Of a DNA stretch of 64,000 nucleotides, positions 1-7,480 are shown piece after piece. The position numbers and the translations under genes are program-made. The stretch is from Mesorhizobium huakuii (GTDB lineage: Bacteria > Pseudomonadota > Alphaproteobacteria > Rhizobiales > Rhizobiaceae). Each line of letters starts with the position of its first letter. Position 1 is the stretch's first letter. The stretch covers positions 3,344,001 to 3,408,000 of the forward strand of contig NZ_CP050296.1 of assembly GCF_014189455.1 (NCBI RefSeq). The letters are read 5' to 3'. A model generated the notes under the pieces. The model worked only from the letters and a program-made list of their open reading frames with translations, was not told where the DNA came from and did no database searches.

Positions 1-87
1 GATCTGCTGGCCATAGAGGTCGACGGAAGCGCGACCGATGGTAATGACGTCGAGCGGCGCCTGTTTGGCGTCCACGGCTTCGCTCAT
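1..87 (-). CDS. iolC: 5-dehydro-2-deoxygluconokinase, N-terminal fragment
   Basis: Only the first 29 codons are inside the window; the gene runs off the left edge. Residues 13-26 (DVITIGRASVDLYG) match the opening strand of PfkB/ribokinase-family sugar kinases and are typical of IolC, which phosphorylates 2-deoxy-5-keto-gluconate in myo-inositol breakdown in the cytoplasm. A GGGAGG ribosome site lies just before the ATG. Context supports the call: an RpiR-type regulator upstream and inositol transport and dehydrogenase genes within 10 kb. Other iol genes probably follow outside the window (inference). The fragment is short, so another PfkB kinase cannot be fully excluded. Confidence 0.8.
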   Translation of the reverse strand, partial: MSEAVDAKQAPLDVITIGRASVDLYGQQI

Positions 88-166
88 TGGAACCTCCCGT
101 CAGTCTTGTTGTCAGGAACAACATTGTTTGGGTAACACGCGCGAGCGGCAGCGTGGTGCCGGCAAT

Positions 167-212
167 ATGAAATAATAATTCCAATCCATAGTCAATATGG
201 AATGAGCGTTCC
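167..212 (-). promoter_or_regulatory. iolC promoter with two IolR-type operator sites
   Basis: Read on the minus strand, a TTGACT -35 box (195-190) is followed 17 bases later by an AT-rich -10 region (about 172-167). A perfect GGAA-N6-TTCC site (199-212) lies just upstream of the -35, and a GAAA-N6-TTCC site (169-182) overlaps the -10, about 30 bp centre to centre. As I recall, GGAA-N6-TTCC is the reported operator of the RpiR-type IolR of Sinorhizobium meliloti. The placement suits repression of iolC. The same motif recurs upstream of the transporter operon near 10.5 kb. Confidence 0.65.
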
Positions 213-243
213 CGAGCCGATTTTGCTTTTTGCGGGCGCTTGC

Positions 244-1110
244 TCAGGCCTTACGTTTGCGGCCTGCGTCGCGCCGTTTCTCACCGACGCCGACGGTCAA
301 TGCCATGGCCAGCGCCATCGTCGCCGACAGCGAACGGAAGCCGGCGAAATCCGCCTCGGCAACCTCGAACCAGACCCTGGCGAACTGGGCAAGCGGCGAG
401 AACGAGCTGTCGGTGATGGCGACGATCGGCACGCCCTGCTCGGAGATGTTGCGGGCCTCCTCGATGGTGGCCGGTGCATAGGGCGAGAAGGAGATGGCGA
501 TGACGGCGTCCGCCGGTGTGGCGAAGGCGATCATCTCGGCGTTCAGGCCGGCGGCCGATTCGATCAGCTGGTTGCGGATCTTCAGCTTGCCCAGCGCATA
601 GGCGATATAGCTCGCTACCGGGTAGGAGCGTCGCTTGGCTAAGACATAGATGGTCTGCGCCTTCGCCAGCAGCGAAATCGCATCTTCCAGATGCGCATCG
701 TCCAGCGTGCGGGAAATGTCGTTGAGCGAGGTGCTGGCGGCGGCGACGAAGCCGTCGAAGATGGCGCGGTGGCCGGCGCCGCCCTCGGCTTTGACGCGCA
801 GCGCCTGCAGCCGCTCGTCATAGGACGAGTTGCGCTCGCGCAGCCGCTCGCGAAACACCTGCTGCAGGCTGGTGAAGCCGTCGAAGCCGAGCTGCTGGGC
901 AAAGCGGATCAGAGTGGAGGGCTGCACGCCGGCCGAGGCGGCGATGCTGGCGGCGGTGCCGAAGGCGATGTCGTCGGGATTGTCCAGCGCGTAGGCGGCG
1001 ATCTGGGCGATGCGCTTCGGCAGGCTTTCACGCCGGTCCAGGATGGTGGCGCGCAGCGTCTCGAAGTCGCGAGGTACCCGTTCGTCCATCGTCGGCCCGT
1101 CCAAGCTCAT
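244..1110 (-). CDS. iolR: MurR/RpiR-family transcriptional regulator, probable inositol regulator
   Basis: Residues 1-90 form the RpiR N-terminal HTH, with the recognition region around residues 52-75 (AASIAASAGVQPSTLIRFAQ). Residues of about 125-265 form a SIS sugar-phosphate isomerase-like domain that binds a phosphosugar effector. Length (288 aa) is normal for the family. It lies directly upstream of iolC in the same direction, the usual place of the RpiR-type iol repressor in rhizobia, and GGAA-N6-TTCC sites occur between the two genes. An internal ATG at codon 8 is an equally possible start. The family call is firm; the inositol role is inferred from context. Confidence 0.85.
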   Translation of the reverse strand: MSLDGPTMDERVPRDFETLRATILDRRESLPKRIAQIAAYALDNPDDIAFGTAASIAASAGVQPSTLIRFAQQLGFDGFTSLQQVFRERLRERNSSYDERLQALRVKAEGGAGHRAIFDGFVAAASTSLNDISRTLDDAHLEDAISLLAKAQTIYVLAKRRSYPVASYIAYALGKLKIRNQLIESAAGLNAEMIAFATPADAVIAISFSPYAPATIEEARNISEQGVPIVAITDSSFSPLAQFARVWFEVAEADFAGFRSLSATMALAMALTVGVGEKRRDAGRKRKA

Positions 1111-1180
1111 CCGTGAAACGCCCTCTCTGCCCCATCATAGCGAGCCTGCGCAAGAACGCCATAAAAAATGAGGCAGACAT

Positions 1181-1201
1181 TCCATTTCAGGAAGAAATGG
1201 A
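1181..1201. promoter_or_regulatory. Perfect inverted repeat between the divergent regulator and oxidoreductase genes
   Basis: Arms TCCATTTC and GAAATGGA are separated by 5 bases. The site lies about 40 bp before the oxidoreductase ATG and 70 bp before the regulator start. An 8-bp perfect palindrome in a divergent intergenic region is a plausible operator for the RpiR-type protein or another regulator. It contains TTCC-N6-GGAA, the opposite arrangement to the iolC sites, so it may bind a different protein. Confidence 0.45.
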
Positions 1202-1244
1202 CTAATTCATCCACGCAGCGCTTCATGTGGTGGAGAAACGGAAA

Positions 1245-2354
1245 ATGGTCGGCGTCGGTCTTATCGGCACGGGTTTCATGGGCAAATGTCACGCCATCGC
1301 GTGGAGTGCCGTCGGCGCCGTCTTTCCCGATGTCGCCAAGCCAAGGCTCGTCCATCTCGGCGAGGTCAATGAGGAGCTTGCGCGGCGCAAGGCGGGCGAG
1401 TTCGGCTTCGCCAAGGCGTCCGGCGACTGGCGCGCCGTGGTCAATGATCCCGAGGTCGATATCGTCTCGCTGACCACGCCCAACCAGTTCCATCCCGAGA
1501 TGGCCATCGCCATCCTAGAGGCCGGCAAGCATCTGTGGTGCGAAAAGCCGATGGCGCCGAGCTTTGCCGAAGCCGAGGCGATGGCGGCCGCGGCGAAGAC
1601 ATCAGGCAAGATCGCCGCGCTGGGCTATAACTACATCCAGAGCCCGGCCATCCGTCACATCGGCGCGCTGCTCGACGAGAAGATCATCGGCGAGGTCAAC
1701 CATCTGCGCATCGAGATGGATGAGGATTTCATGGCCGATCCCGAGGCATTGTTCTTCTGGAAGCACGAGGCCGCTTCCGGCTACGGCGCGCTCGACGATT
1801 TTGCCGTCCATCCGCTGTCGCTGGTCTCGGCCCTGTTCGGGCGCGTCGCCAGCGTCATCTGCGACATGGCCAAGCCCTATGCCGACCGCAAGCTGGCAAC
1901 AGGCGGACGCCGCGCGGTCGAGACCTATGATATCGCCAGCGTCTTGATGCATCTGGAAAACGGCATTGCCGGCACGCTTCAGGTCAACCGCTCGGCCTGG
2001 GGCCGCAAGGGCCGCATCGCCATCCAGATCTTCGGCTCGAAAGGGTCGATCCTGTTCGACCAGGAGCGGATGAACGAGTTGCAGCTTTATCTCACATCCG
2101 ATCGCCCGACCGAGCAGGGCTACCGCACCATCCTGATCGCGCCGCACCATAAGCCCTACGACGCCTTCCTGCCGGCGCCCGGCCACAATCTCGGCTTCAA
2201 CGACCTCAAGATCATCGAGTGCCACGAATTGCTGACGCGGCTCGCCGGCAGACCGGCACGGCTGATCGAATTCGCGCAAGGTCTAGAGATCGAGCGCACC
2301 GTGCACGCAATGGCACGCTCCTTCCAGGAAAAGCGCTGGGTCGATGTGCGGTAA
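1245..2354 (+). CDS. Gfo/Idh/MocA-family NAD(P)-dependent oxidoreductase
   Basis: The N-terminal Rossmann fold has GLIGTGFMGKCHA, and the conserved EKP (family lysine) occurs in WCEKPMAPSF at about residues 98-107. The C-terminal half is the alpha/beta dimerisation and substrate domain. Family members oxidise sugars, inositols or their derivatives. I chose the internal ATG because a GGAG box precedes it by 9 bases; a GTG 18 bases upstream would add six residues. It is divergent from the RpiR-type regulator, and an inverted repeat lies between them, so it may belong to the inositol regulon. The substrate cannot be read from the sequence. Confidence 0.85.
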   Translation: MVGVGLIGTGFMGKCHAIAWSAVGAVFPDVAKPRLVHLGEVNEELARRKAGEFGFAKASGDWRAVVNDPEVDIVSLTTPNQFHPEMAIAILEAGKHLWCEKPMAPSFAEAEAMAAAAKTSGKIAALGYNYIQSPAIRHIGALLDEKIIGEVNHLRIEMDEDFMADPEALFFWKHEAASGYGALDDFAVHPLSLVSALFGRVASVICDMAKPYADRKLATGGRRAVETYDIASVLMHLENGIAGTLQVNRSAWGRKGRIAIQIFGSKGSILFDQERMNELQLYLTSDRPTEQGYRTILIAPHHKPYDAFLPAPGHNLGFNDLKIIECHELLTRLAGRPARLIEFAQGLEIERTVHAMARSFQEKRWVDVR

Positions 2355-2360
2355 TATCCC

Positions 2361-3056
2361 TCAGCCACCGACGGCCGGGGTCTCCCAGCCGTCGACCCAG
2401 ATTTGCCGCAAACGGTCGCCTTCGCCCTTGAACCGTAGTCCCGTCGGCTGGCAATCCTCTGTGCGGTCGCTGCGGAAATTGCGGATCGCCTGGCGCAGCT
2501 CGCACCAGGCGACGATGTTGGCGGTTTCGGCATAGTAGATGAGCGCGATCGGGCGGATGAGCCGCTCGGAGGCGCGGCCCATTTCGTCGCGATAGGAAAG
2601 ATCGAGCTTCTCCTCGTCGCGGATGGCGCGGCGCACCAGCGCCAGGTCGATCGTGCCGGCCGAGGGTGCGGCGAAGCCCCAGGCATGCAGCGCATTGGCT
2701 TCGAATGTCTGGCGCAGCGGCGGCGGCACGGCGCCGGCGATCTTGCTGCTGACGCGCTTGGCCGCCTGCTTGAGCTCGTCGTCCCCCGTGCGCTCCAGCA
2801 GCGCCAGCGACAGCACAATCGCCTCCATCTCCTCGATCGAAAACATCAGTGGCGGCAGGTCGAAACCGGGGCGCAGGATGTAGCCGATGCCGCGCCCGCC
2901 CTCTATCGGCACGCGCATCGCCTGCAGCGCTGCGATGTCGCGATAGATCGAGCGGATTGTCACCTCCAGCTGCTCGGCAATCATGGCCGCCGTCACCGGC
3001 TGCCGCGCCAGCCGCAGGATCTGGATGATCTCGAACAGGCGTGACGCCTTGCGCAT
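2361..3056 (-). CDS. YafY-type transcriptional regulator (HTH plus WYL domain)
   Basis: An N-terminal DeoR-like winged helix (residues 1-60: RLFEIIQILRLARQPVTAAMIAEQL, then SIYRDIAALQAM) is followed by a WYL ligand-sensing domain around residues 140-215 (KLDLSYRDEMGRASERLIRP). This architecture is a cytosolic DNA-binding regulator, often sensing small molecules or nucleic acid ends. It converges on the oxidoreductase gene with 6 bases between stops, and is divergent from the LysE-type exporter gene, which is therefore its most likely target (inference). Confidence 0.88.
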   Translation of the reverse strand: MRKASRLFEIIQILRLARQPVTAAMIAEQLEVTIRSIYRDIAALQAMRVPIEGGRGIGYILRPGFDLPPLMFSIEEMEAIVLSLALLERTGDDELKQAAKRVSSKIAGAVPPPLRQTFEANALHAWGFAAPSAGTIDLALVRRAIRDEEKLDLSYRDEMGRASERLIRPIALIYYAETANIVAWCELRQAIRNFRSDRTEDCQPTGLRFKGEGDRLRQIWVDGWETPAVGG

Positions 3057-3249
3057 TTCCTCACCCGGCTCTCATCGCAACTGACACATCATTGTCAGTT
3101 GGGTCGACCTATAGGACTGCCTATCGAATTGAAAATCAACAGGTTCCGCTGCGGCTTGGTGGAACGAGGCGATGGGCAACTGACATGGGTTATGCGGAAA
3201 ATCTCTGGCTTTTCTTATCCTGCTGTTCGGCATCATCGCCGTTCCGGGT

Positions 3250-3819
3250 ATGGACATGCTGTTCGTGCTGGCCAATGCGCTGACCGGCGGCCGCGACAGG
3301 GGCCTGGCCGCGACCGGTGGCATCATGGTTGGCGGCATGGTGCACACGCTGAACGGCGCCATCGGCGTCGGCCTGCTCATGCATTTCGTGCCGATCCTGT
3401 TCACGCCGCTGCTGCTGGCCGGCGCCGCCTACATGGCCTTCATCGGCATCACGCTGATGCGCAGCTCCATCACCGTCGGTCATGACGGGCCTGTCGGCAG
3501 CCGTTCCGCATGGAAGGCGTTTCGCCAGGGGCTGGTGACCTGCCTGATCAATCCGAAGGCTTATCTGTTCGTGCTCGCCGTCTATCCGCAGTTCCTGAAA
3601 CCGGACTACGGCCCGATCTGGATGCAAGCGACCGTCATGGGCCTAATGACGGTCATCACGCAGGCCGCGATCTATGGCGGGTTGGCGATATCAGCCGGCC
3701 GCAGCCGCAACCTTCTGATCGCCAATCCGCGGGCGACCGTTCTTGCCGGCCGGGCGGCCGGGCTGCTGCTCTTTGCGGTTTCGGTGTTCACCGCCTGGGA
3801 AGGGCTGAGGGCGGCGTAA
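3250..3819 (+). CDS. LysE/RhtB-family exporter, 5' end frame-disrupted
   Basis: A polytopic inner-membrane exporter of amino acids or similar solutes. LysE features are visible: GGIMVGGMVHTLNGAIG and the conserved LINPKAYLFVLAV segment. As an open frame it starts at MDMLFVLAN, lacking the first membrane helix. An ATG at 3185 begins MGYAENLWLF, the usual LysE start, but in another frame; one added T near 3213-3217 would join them as MGYAENLWLFFILLFG...VPGMDMLF, about 210 aa. So the gene is either damaged, truncated, or carries a one-base error. It is divergent from the YafY-type regulator. Confidence 0.85.
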   Translation: MDMLFVLANALTGGRDRGLAATGGIMVGGMVHTLNGAIGVGLLMHFVPILFTPLLLAGAAYMAFIGITLMRSSITVGHDGPVGSRSAWKAFRQGLVTCLINPKAYLFVLAVYPQFLKPDYGPIWMQATVMGLMTVITQAAIYGGLAISAGRSRNLLIANPRATVLAGRAAGLLLFAVSVFTAWEGLRAA

Positions 3820-3824
3820 TCGTC

Positions 3825-3949
3825 GTTAGATCAGGATGACGTTTGGTTGAATCGTCGTCCTGATCTAACTCTTTGTTGGAGCATGATCTCTGGACAAACG
3901 AAAACCGTTTGTCCGAGAAAACCGGTTTCCACTTTTCGGGATCATGCTC
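3825..3949. repeat. Composite palindromic intergenic element
   Basis: Two hairpin units lie side by side between the convergent LysE and aroG genes. The first has 12-bp perfect arms GTTAGATCAGGA (3825-3836) and TCCTGATCTAAC (3858-3869), and the complementarity continues inward with mismatches. The second has outer arms GAGCATGATC (3879-3888) and GATCATGCTC (3940-3949) around an inner hairpin GGACAAACG/CGTTTGTCC. The GAGCATGAT outer arm recurs near 43.3 kb. This is the structure of rhizobial mosaic palindromes (RIME-like). It may also end transcription from both sides. Confidence 0.75.
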
Positions 3950-3979
3950 TAGCGCCGCCCTTCCCACATCGCCATCCAA

Positions 3980-5071
3980 TCAGGCGGCGCCCTGCCGGTT
4001 TTCAAGCATGGCGCGGCGTGCCGAACGGCGCCATTCGACAGCACCGGCAAGGCCGTGCAGCACGGTCTCGGTGGTCGCCCAGTCGATGCAGCCATCGGTG
4101 ATGCTCTGGCCGTAGACGAGCGGCTTGCCGGGCACCACGTCCTGCCGGCCGGCGACGAGATTGCTTTCGATCATCAGGCCGATGATGCGCTCGTCGCCCG
4201 CCGCCACCTGGCCCGCCACGTCGGCCGCGACTTTGGGTTGGTTCTCGGGCTTCTTGCTCGAGTTGGCGTGGCTGACATCGATCATCAGCCGGGGCGCGAC
4301 ACCGATGCGGGCGAGTTCGACCGAGGCCGCCTCGACGCTTGCCGCGTCGTAGTTCGGCTGGACGCCGCCGCGCAGGATGACATGGCAGTCCTCATTGCCG
4401 GTGGTCGTCGCGATGCCGCTGCGTCCGCCCTTGGTCACCGCCATGAAATGATGCGGCTGGGCGGCGGATTTCACCGCCTCGCCGGCGATCCTGAGATTGC
4501 CGTCGGTGCCGTTCTTGAAGCCGACCGGGCAGGACAGGCCCGAGGCCAGCTCGCGGTGGATCTGGCTCTCGGTCGTGCGCGCGCCGATCGCGCCCCAGGC
4601 GACGAGGTCGGCAATGTATTGCGGGGTGGTCATGTCGAGGAATTCGGTCGCCGCCGGCAGGCCGAGATTGTTGACGGCCGACAGCACATTGCGCGCCATC
4701 CTGAGCCCCTTGTCGATGTTGAAGCTGCCGTCGAGGTCCGGATCGTTGATCAGACCCTTCCAGCCGACCGTGGTGCGCGGCTTCTCAAAATAGACCCGCA
4801 TCACGATCTCGAGCCGGTCGGACAGGGTCTCGCGCAGCGCCGCCAGACGGCTGGCATAGTCAACGGCCGCGACCGGATCGTGGATCGAACAGGGGCCGAC
4901 GACGACAAGCAACCGGTCATCGGTACCGCTCAGGATGGCGTGGATGGCATTGCGTGACGCGCTCACGGTGCGCGTTGCCGTCAGCGTGCGCGGGATCTCC
5001 CGCATCACCTGGTCCGGCGTGCTCAGTTCTCGGATTTCCTTGACCCGAAGGTCATCTGTGGTGGTCAACAC
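3980..5071 (-). CDS. aroG: 3-deoxy-7-phosphoheptulonate synthase (DAHP synthase, class I)
   Basis: Catalyses condensation of phosphoenolpyruvate and erythrose-4-phosphate, the first step of the shikimate pathway. Type I signatures are clear: VVVGPCSIHDP (Cys61 is the metal ligand), MRVYFEKPRTTVGWKG (residues 91-106), LNNLG-like segments and the IDVSHANSSKKP metal/substrate motif. The length of 363 aa is close to E. coli AroG/F/H (about 350). The gene has its own leader with an aromatic-rich peptide and a terminator immediately upstream, so expression is probably set by aromatic aminoacyl-tRNA supply. Which amino acid feeds back on the enzyme cannot be read here. Confidence 0.95.
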   Translation of the reverse strand: MLTTTDDLRVKEIRELSTPDQVMREIPRTLTATRTVSASRNAIHAILSGTDDRLLVVVGPCSIHDPVAAVDYASRLAALRETLSDRLEIVMRVYFEKPRTTVGWKGLINDPDLDGSFNIDKGLRMARNVLSAVNNLGLPAATEFLDMTTPQYIADLVAWGAIGARTTESQIHRELASGLSCPVGFKNGTDGNLRIAGEAVKSAAQPHHFMAVTKGGRSGIATTTGNEDCHVILRGGVQPNYDAASVEAASVELARIGVAPRLMIDVSHANSSKKPENQPKVAADVAGQVAAGDERIIGLMIESNLVAGRQDVVPGKPLVYGQSITDGCIDWATTETVLHGLAGAVEWRRSARRAMLENRQGAA

Positions 5072-5111
5072 GGCTTTCTGCTCCTGATTTTAGGAGACCT
5101 GCCGGCTGAAA

Positions 5112-5137
5112 CAAAAAAGCCGCCAGGTCTGGCGGCT
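5112..5137 (-). terminator. aroG attenuator (Rho-independent terminator)
   Basis: On the minus strand GCCGCCAG, a 2-base loop and CTGGCGGC form an 8-bp perfect stem, followed at once by six T. It ends 41 bases before the aroG ATG, after the leader peptide stop. Its 5' arm can instead pair with an identical upstream copy of CTGGCGGC inside the leader ORF (5191-5184), giving the mutually exclusive antiterminator expected of ribosome-controlled attenuation. Confidence 0.88.
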
Positions 5138-5161
5138 GTTCGGATGTTGTTGCTGCAATCT

Positions 5162-5233
5162 TCAGATCGAGCGCAATCCTCCCGCCGCCAGCGAGCTGCT
5201 AAAGTACCAATAGGTGGCGAACAGGTGGATCAT
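5162..5233 (-). CDS. aroG leader peptide (23 aa, Thr-Tyr-Trp-Tyr-Phe)
   Basis: A 23-codon ORF begins MIHLFATYWYF; codons 8-11 are Tyr-Trp-Tyr-Phe, all three aromatic amino acids in a row. The following codons contain CTGGCGGC, the antiterminator arm. A ribosome stalled at the aromatic codons would leave that arm free to sequester the terminator's 5' arm; a ribosome reaching the stop would cover it and allow termination. The predicted transcription start falls on or next to this ATG, so the mRNA may be leaderless. An ATG three codons earlier (5242) overlaps the -10 box and is less likely. Confidence 0.85.
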   Translation of the reverse strand: MIHLFATYWYFSSSLAAGGLRSI

Positions 5234-5240
5234 GCGGCTC

Positions 5241-5269
5241 ATATAGTCGAAGCGGAGGCGTTTGTCACG
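5241..5269 (-). promoter_or_regulatory. aroG leader promoter
   Basis: On the minus strand CGTGAC (5269-5264), 17 bases, then CTATAT (5246-5241). This differs by one base from the rhizobial housekeeping consensus CTTGAC-N17-CTATAT. Initiation about 7-8 bases downstream would coincide with the leader peptide ATG at 5233. Confidence 0.72.
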
Positions 5270-5279
5270 CCCCCGCGTC

Positions 5280-5522
5280 TCAGTTTGAAATGTGCTCGTG
5301 GCCCTGCGGAAACCAGATGCCGCGCCGGAGCCAGTTGGCTCCACCCAAATTGGGCACAACGTGATTCTGGTCGAGATCGTTCATGTCCTTGATGATCTCG
5401 ATGCGGATGATTTTCTCCGCGGATCCGAAGGCAAGTTCGAAGAGTTGCAAGGCGTCGGCTTCCGACCGCGCGGTGATGCCGACACCAAGATGGCCGCTCA
5501 GCGTGATCCAGTATGGGTGCAT
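5280..5522 (-). CDS. Small hypothetical protein (80 aa)
   Basis: An 80-residue ORF lies 12 bases after the SDR stop and ends 46 bases before the aroG leader. The sequence is soluble-looking, with a central segment LQLFELAFGSAEKIIRIEIIKDMNDLDQNHVVPNLG split here as a mixed alpha/beta pattern rather than low complexity. No signal peptide, membrane segment or known motif was recognised, and no strong ribosome site is visible, so it may be translated by coupling to the SDR gene. Its 3' part overlaps nothing else, but the aroG -35 box lies close behind. I do not recognise the family. Confidence 0.5.
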   Translation of the reverse strand: MHPYWITLSGHLGVGITARSEADALQLFELAFGSAEKIIRIEIIKDMNDLDQNHVVPNLGGANWLRRGIWFPQGHEHISN

Positions 5523-5534
5523 CGAACCGAGATT

Positions 5535-6329
5535 CTACTCGCCAATCACTCCGGCAATGTTCTGGTCGTAGTCGACCAGCGACCCGGTCATGACGCCGGC
5601 CTGCGGGCTGATCATGTAGGTGATCAGCCGCGCGAGCTGTGCCGGCTTCACCAGCTGGCCCATCGGTTGCGCGGCTTCGGCCTTTTCCAGCCAGTCGTCC
5701 GGCGCGTTGTGCCACTTCTTCTGCACGATCGCCTCGCCCTCCGTGTCCATCCAGCCGGGCAGCACGGCGTTGCAGCGGATGCGGTTCTTTCGGTACGAGC
5801 TGGCGACATTCTTGGTCAGCGTCATCAGCGCGCCCTTGCTGGTCGAATAGGGCGTCAGGAAAGACTGGCCGGCATGCGCCGACATCGACAGCACGTTGAC
5901 GATCGAGCCCGGTGCCTTGCGCTCCAGGAGATGGGCGACCAGGCCCTGCATCAGGAAGAACGGGCCACGCACATTGGTGTCGAAGATCTGGTCGAAAAGC
6001 TCTTCCGAGGTTTCGACCAGCGAGCCGCGTGCCGAGGTGGCGGCGGCGTTGACTAGCGCGTTCAGCGTGCCGAAATGCGAGATCGCGGTTGCGACGGCGC
6101 GCTTGCAGTCGGCCACCTTCGAAACGTCGGCGCTGATGAAGATCGCGTCGACGCCTGACTTCTTGAAGTGGGCGACGGCCTTGTCGCCCTTCTCCTGCGA
6201 GCGGCCGATGAGCGCCAGCGCCCGGCAGCCCTCGTCGGCCAACGCCTCGGCGACGGCAAAGCCTATGCCTTGCGCGCCGCCGGTGACGATCGCGCGTGTT
6301 GTCGAATTGCGATCGGCTGATGCGCTCAT
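5535..6329 (-). CDS. SDR-family NAD(P)-dependent oxidoreductase
   Basis: A classical short-chain dehydrogenase: TGGAQGIG cofactor loop (residues 16-23), NAAA replacing NNAG (94-97), Ser148/Ser150 and the YSTSK catalytic pair (Tyr161, Lys165). The 264-aa length is typical. It follows the inositol 2-dehydrogenase gene by 36 bases in the same direction, in a unit with a sugar/inositol ABC transporter, so it probably oxidises a polyol, inositol or keto-inositol intermediate. That substrate assignment is inference from context. Confidence 0.88.
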   Translation of the reverse strand: MSASADRNSTTRAIVTGGAQGIGFAVAEALADEGCRALALIGRSQEKGDKAVAHFKKSGVDAIFISADVSKVADCKRAVATAISHFGTLNALVNAAATSARGSLVETSEELFDQIFDTNVRGPFFLMQGLVAHLLERKAPGSIVNVLSMSAHAGQSFLTPYSTSKGALMTLTKNVASSYRKNRIRCNAVLPGWMDTEGEAIVQKKWHNAPDDWLEKAEAAQPMGQLVKPAQLARLITYMISPQAGVMTGSLVDYDQNIAGVIGE

Positions 6330-6365
6330 CGCTTGCTCCTGTGGCTTGGGTCCGGATTCCGGTTC

Positions 6366-7361
6366 TTACTTGTCGAGACGGACGGTCTTGCCAGTCGTCG
6401 CCGACTTCAGCGCCGCATCCGCCAGCTTCAGCGCCACGAGGCCGTCGGCGCCGCTCGGAGCCGCCTTCTTTCCGGACGTCGCGGCGGCGATGAACGAGGC
6501 GATCTCGATGGCATAGGCGTCGAGATAGCGCGTCATGAAGAAATCGTGCAGCGGCGGGCGCGTATAGCCCTTCTCATTGGCCAGCTCGATCGACACCGGC
6601 CGCTGGTTTTCGGCAGCGACCATGCCTTTCGAGCCGTGCACCTCGATGCGCTGGTCGTAGCCATAGGTGGCGCGGCGCGAATTGGAAATGACGGCCTGCT
6701 TGCCCGAAGCGGTTTCCAGGATGACGCTGACCGAGTCGAAATCGCCGGCCTCGCCGATCTTCTTGTCGACCAGCACCGAAGCGTGCGCGGAGACCGCCAC
6801 CGGCTCCTCGCCGAGCAGGAAGCGCGCCATGTCGAAGTCATGGATGGTCATGTCGCGGAAAATGCCGCCCGAGCGCTTGATGTAGTCGATCGGCGGCGCG
6901 CCGGGATCGCGCGAGGTGATGGTGACCATCTCGACCGTGCCGATGGCACCATCGTCGATGGCCTTGCGCACCGCGGCGAAGTGGGGGTCGAAGCGTCTGT
7001 TGAAGCCGACCATCAGCGTCGCCTTGGCCTTCTCGACCACGGCCAGGCACTTCTCCACCCGCTTGACGTTCAGGTCGATCGGCTTCTCGCAGAAGATCGC
7101 CTTGCCTGCCTTGGCGAAACGCTCGATCAGATCGGCATGGGTGTCGGTCGGCGTGCAGATGACGACGGCGTCGATGTCTTTGGATTTTTCGATGGCGTCG
7201 ATGGTGCGCACCTCAGCACCATAGGCTGTCGCCAGTTCCTTTGCCGCCTTCTCGAAGGCATCGGCTACGGCAACCAGTTTGGCCTGCGGGTTGGAGCCGA
7301 CGGCGCGGGCGTGGACCTTGCCAATACGGCCGGCACCGAGGAGGGCGAAGCGAACAGTCAT
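6366..7361 (-). CDS. iolG: Inositol 2-dehydrogenase
   Basis: A Gfo/Idh/MocA enzyme that oxidises myo-inositol to scyllo-inosose with NAD. The Rossmann motif is GAGRIG (residues 9-14); the catalytic lysine lies in CEKPID (Lys93), and GGIFRDMTIHDFDMARF supplies Asp170 and His174, matching the Lys/Asp/His triad of characterised inositol dehydrogenases. The length of 331 aa is typical. It lies downstream of the ABC transporter genes and upstream of an SDR gene on the same strand, consistent with coupled inositol uptake and oxidation. Rhizobial literature also calls it idhA. Confidence 0.93.
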   Translation of the reverse strand: MTVRFALLGAGRIGKVHARAVGSNPQAKLVAVADAFEKAAKELATAYGAEVRTIDAIEKSKDIDAVVICTPTDTHADLIERFAKAGKAIFCEKPIDLNVKRVEKCLAVVEKAKATLMVGFNRRFDPHFAAVRKAIDDGAIGTVEMVTITSRDPGAPPIDYIKRSGGIFRDMTIHDFDMARFLLGEEPVAVSAHASVLVDKKIGEAGDFDSVSVILETASGKQAVISNSRRATYGYDQRIEVHGSKGMVAAENQRPVSIELANEKGYTRPPLHDFFMTRYLDAYAIEIASFIAAATSGKKAAPSGADGLVALKLADAALKSATTGKTVRLDK

Positions 7362-7480
7362 GGATATTTCCTCTAGGGATGGGTTCGAGAGCGTTGTGTC
7401 CGCACCTTCCTGTCAGGGAAAGGTGGCTGGGGTATTTTCTTGGCGCGGCAGATCGTCCCGGAACCGGGCAACCACGCGCC

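Noticed and set aside
2212..2818. Several Arg/Ser/Pro-rich open frames across the YafY-type gene
   Set aside because: Shadow frames; the YafY HTH and WYL domains are clear in the annotated frame.
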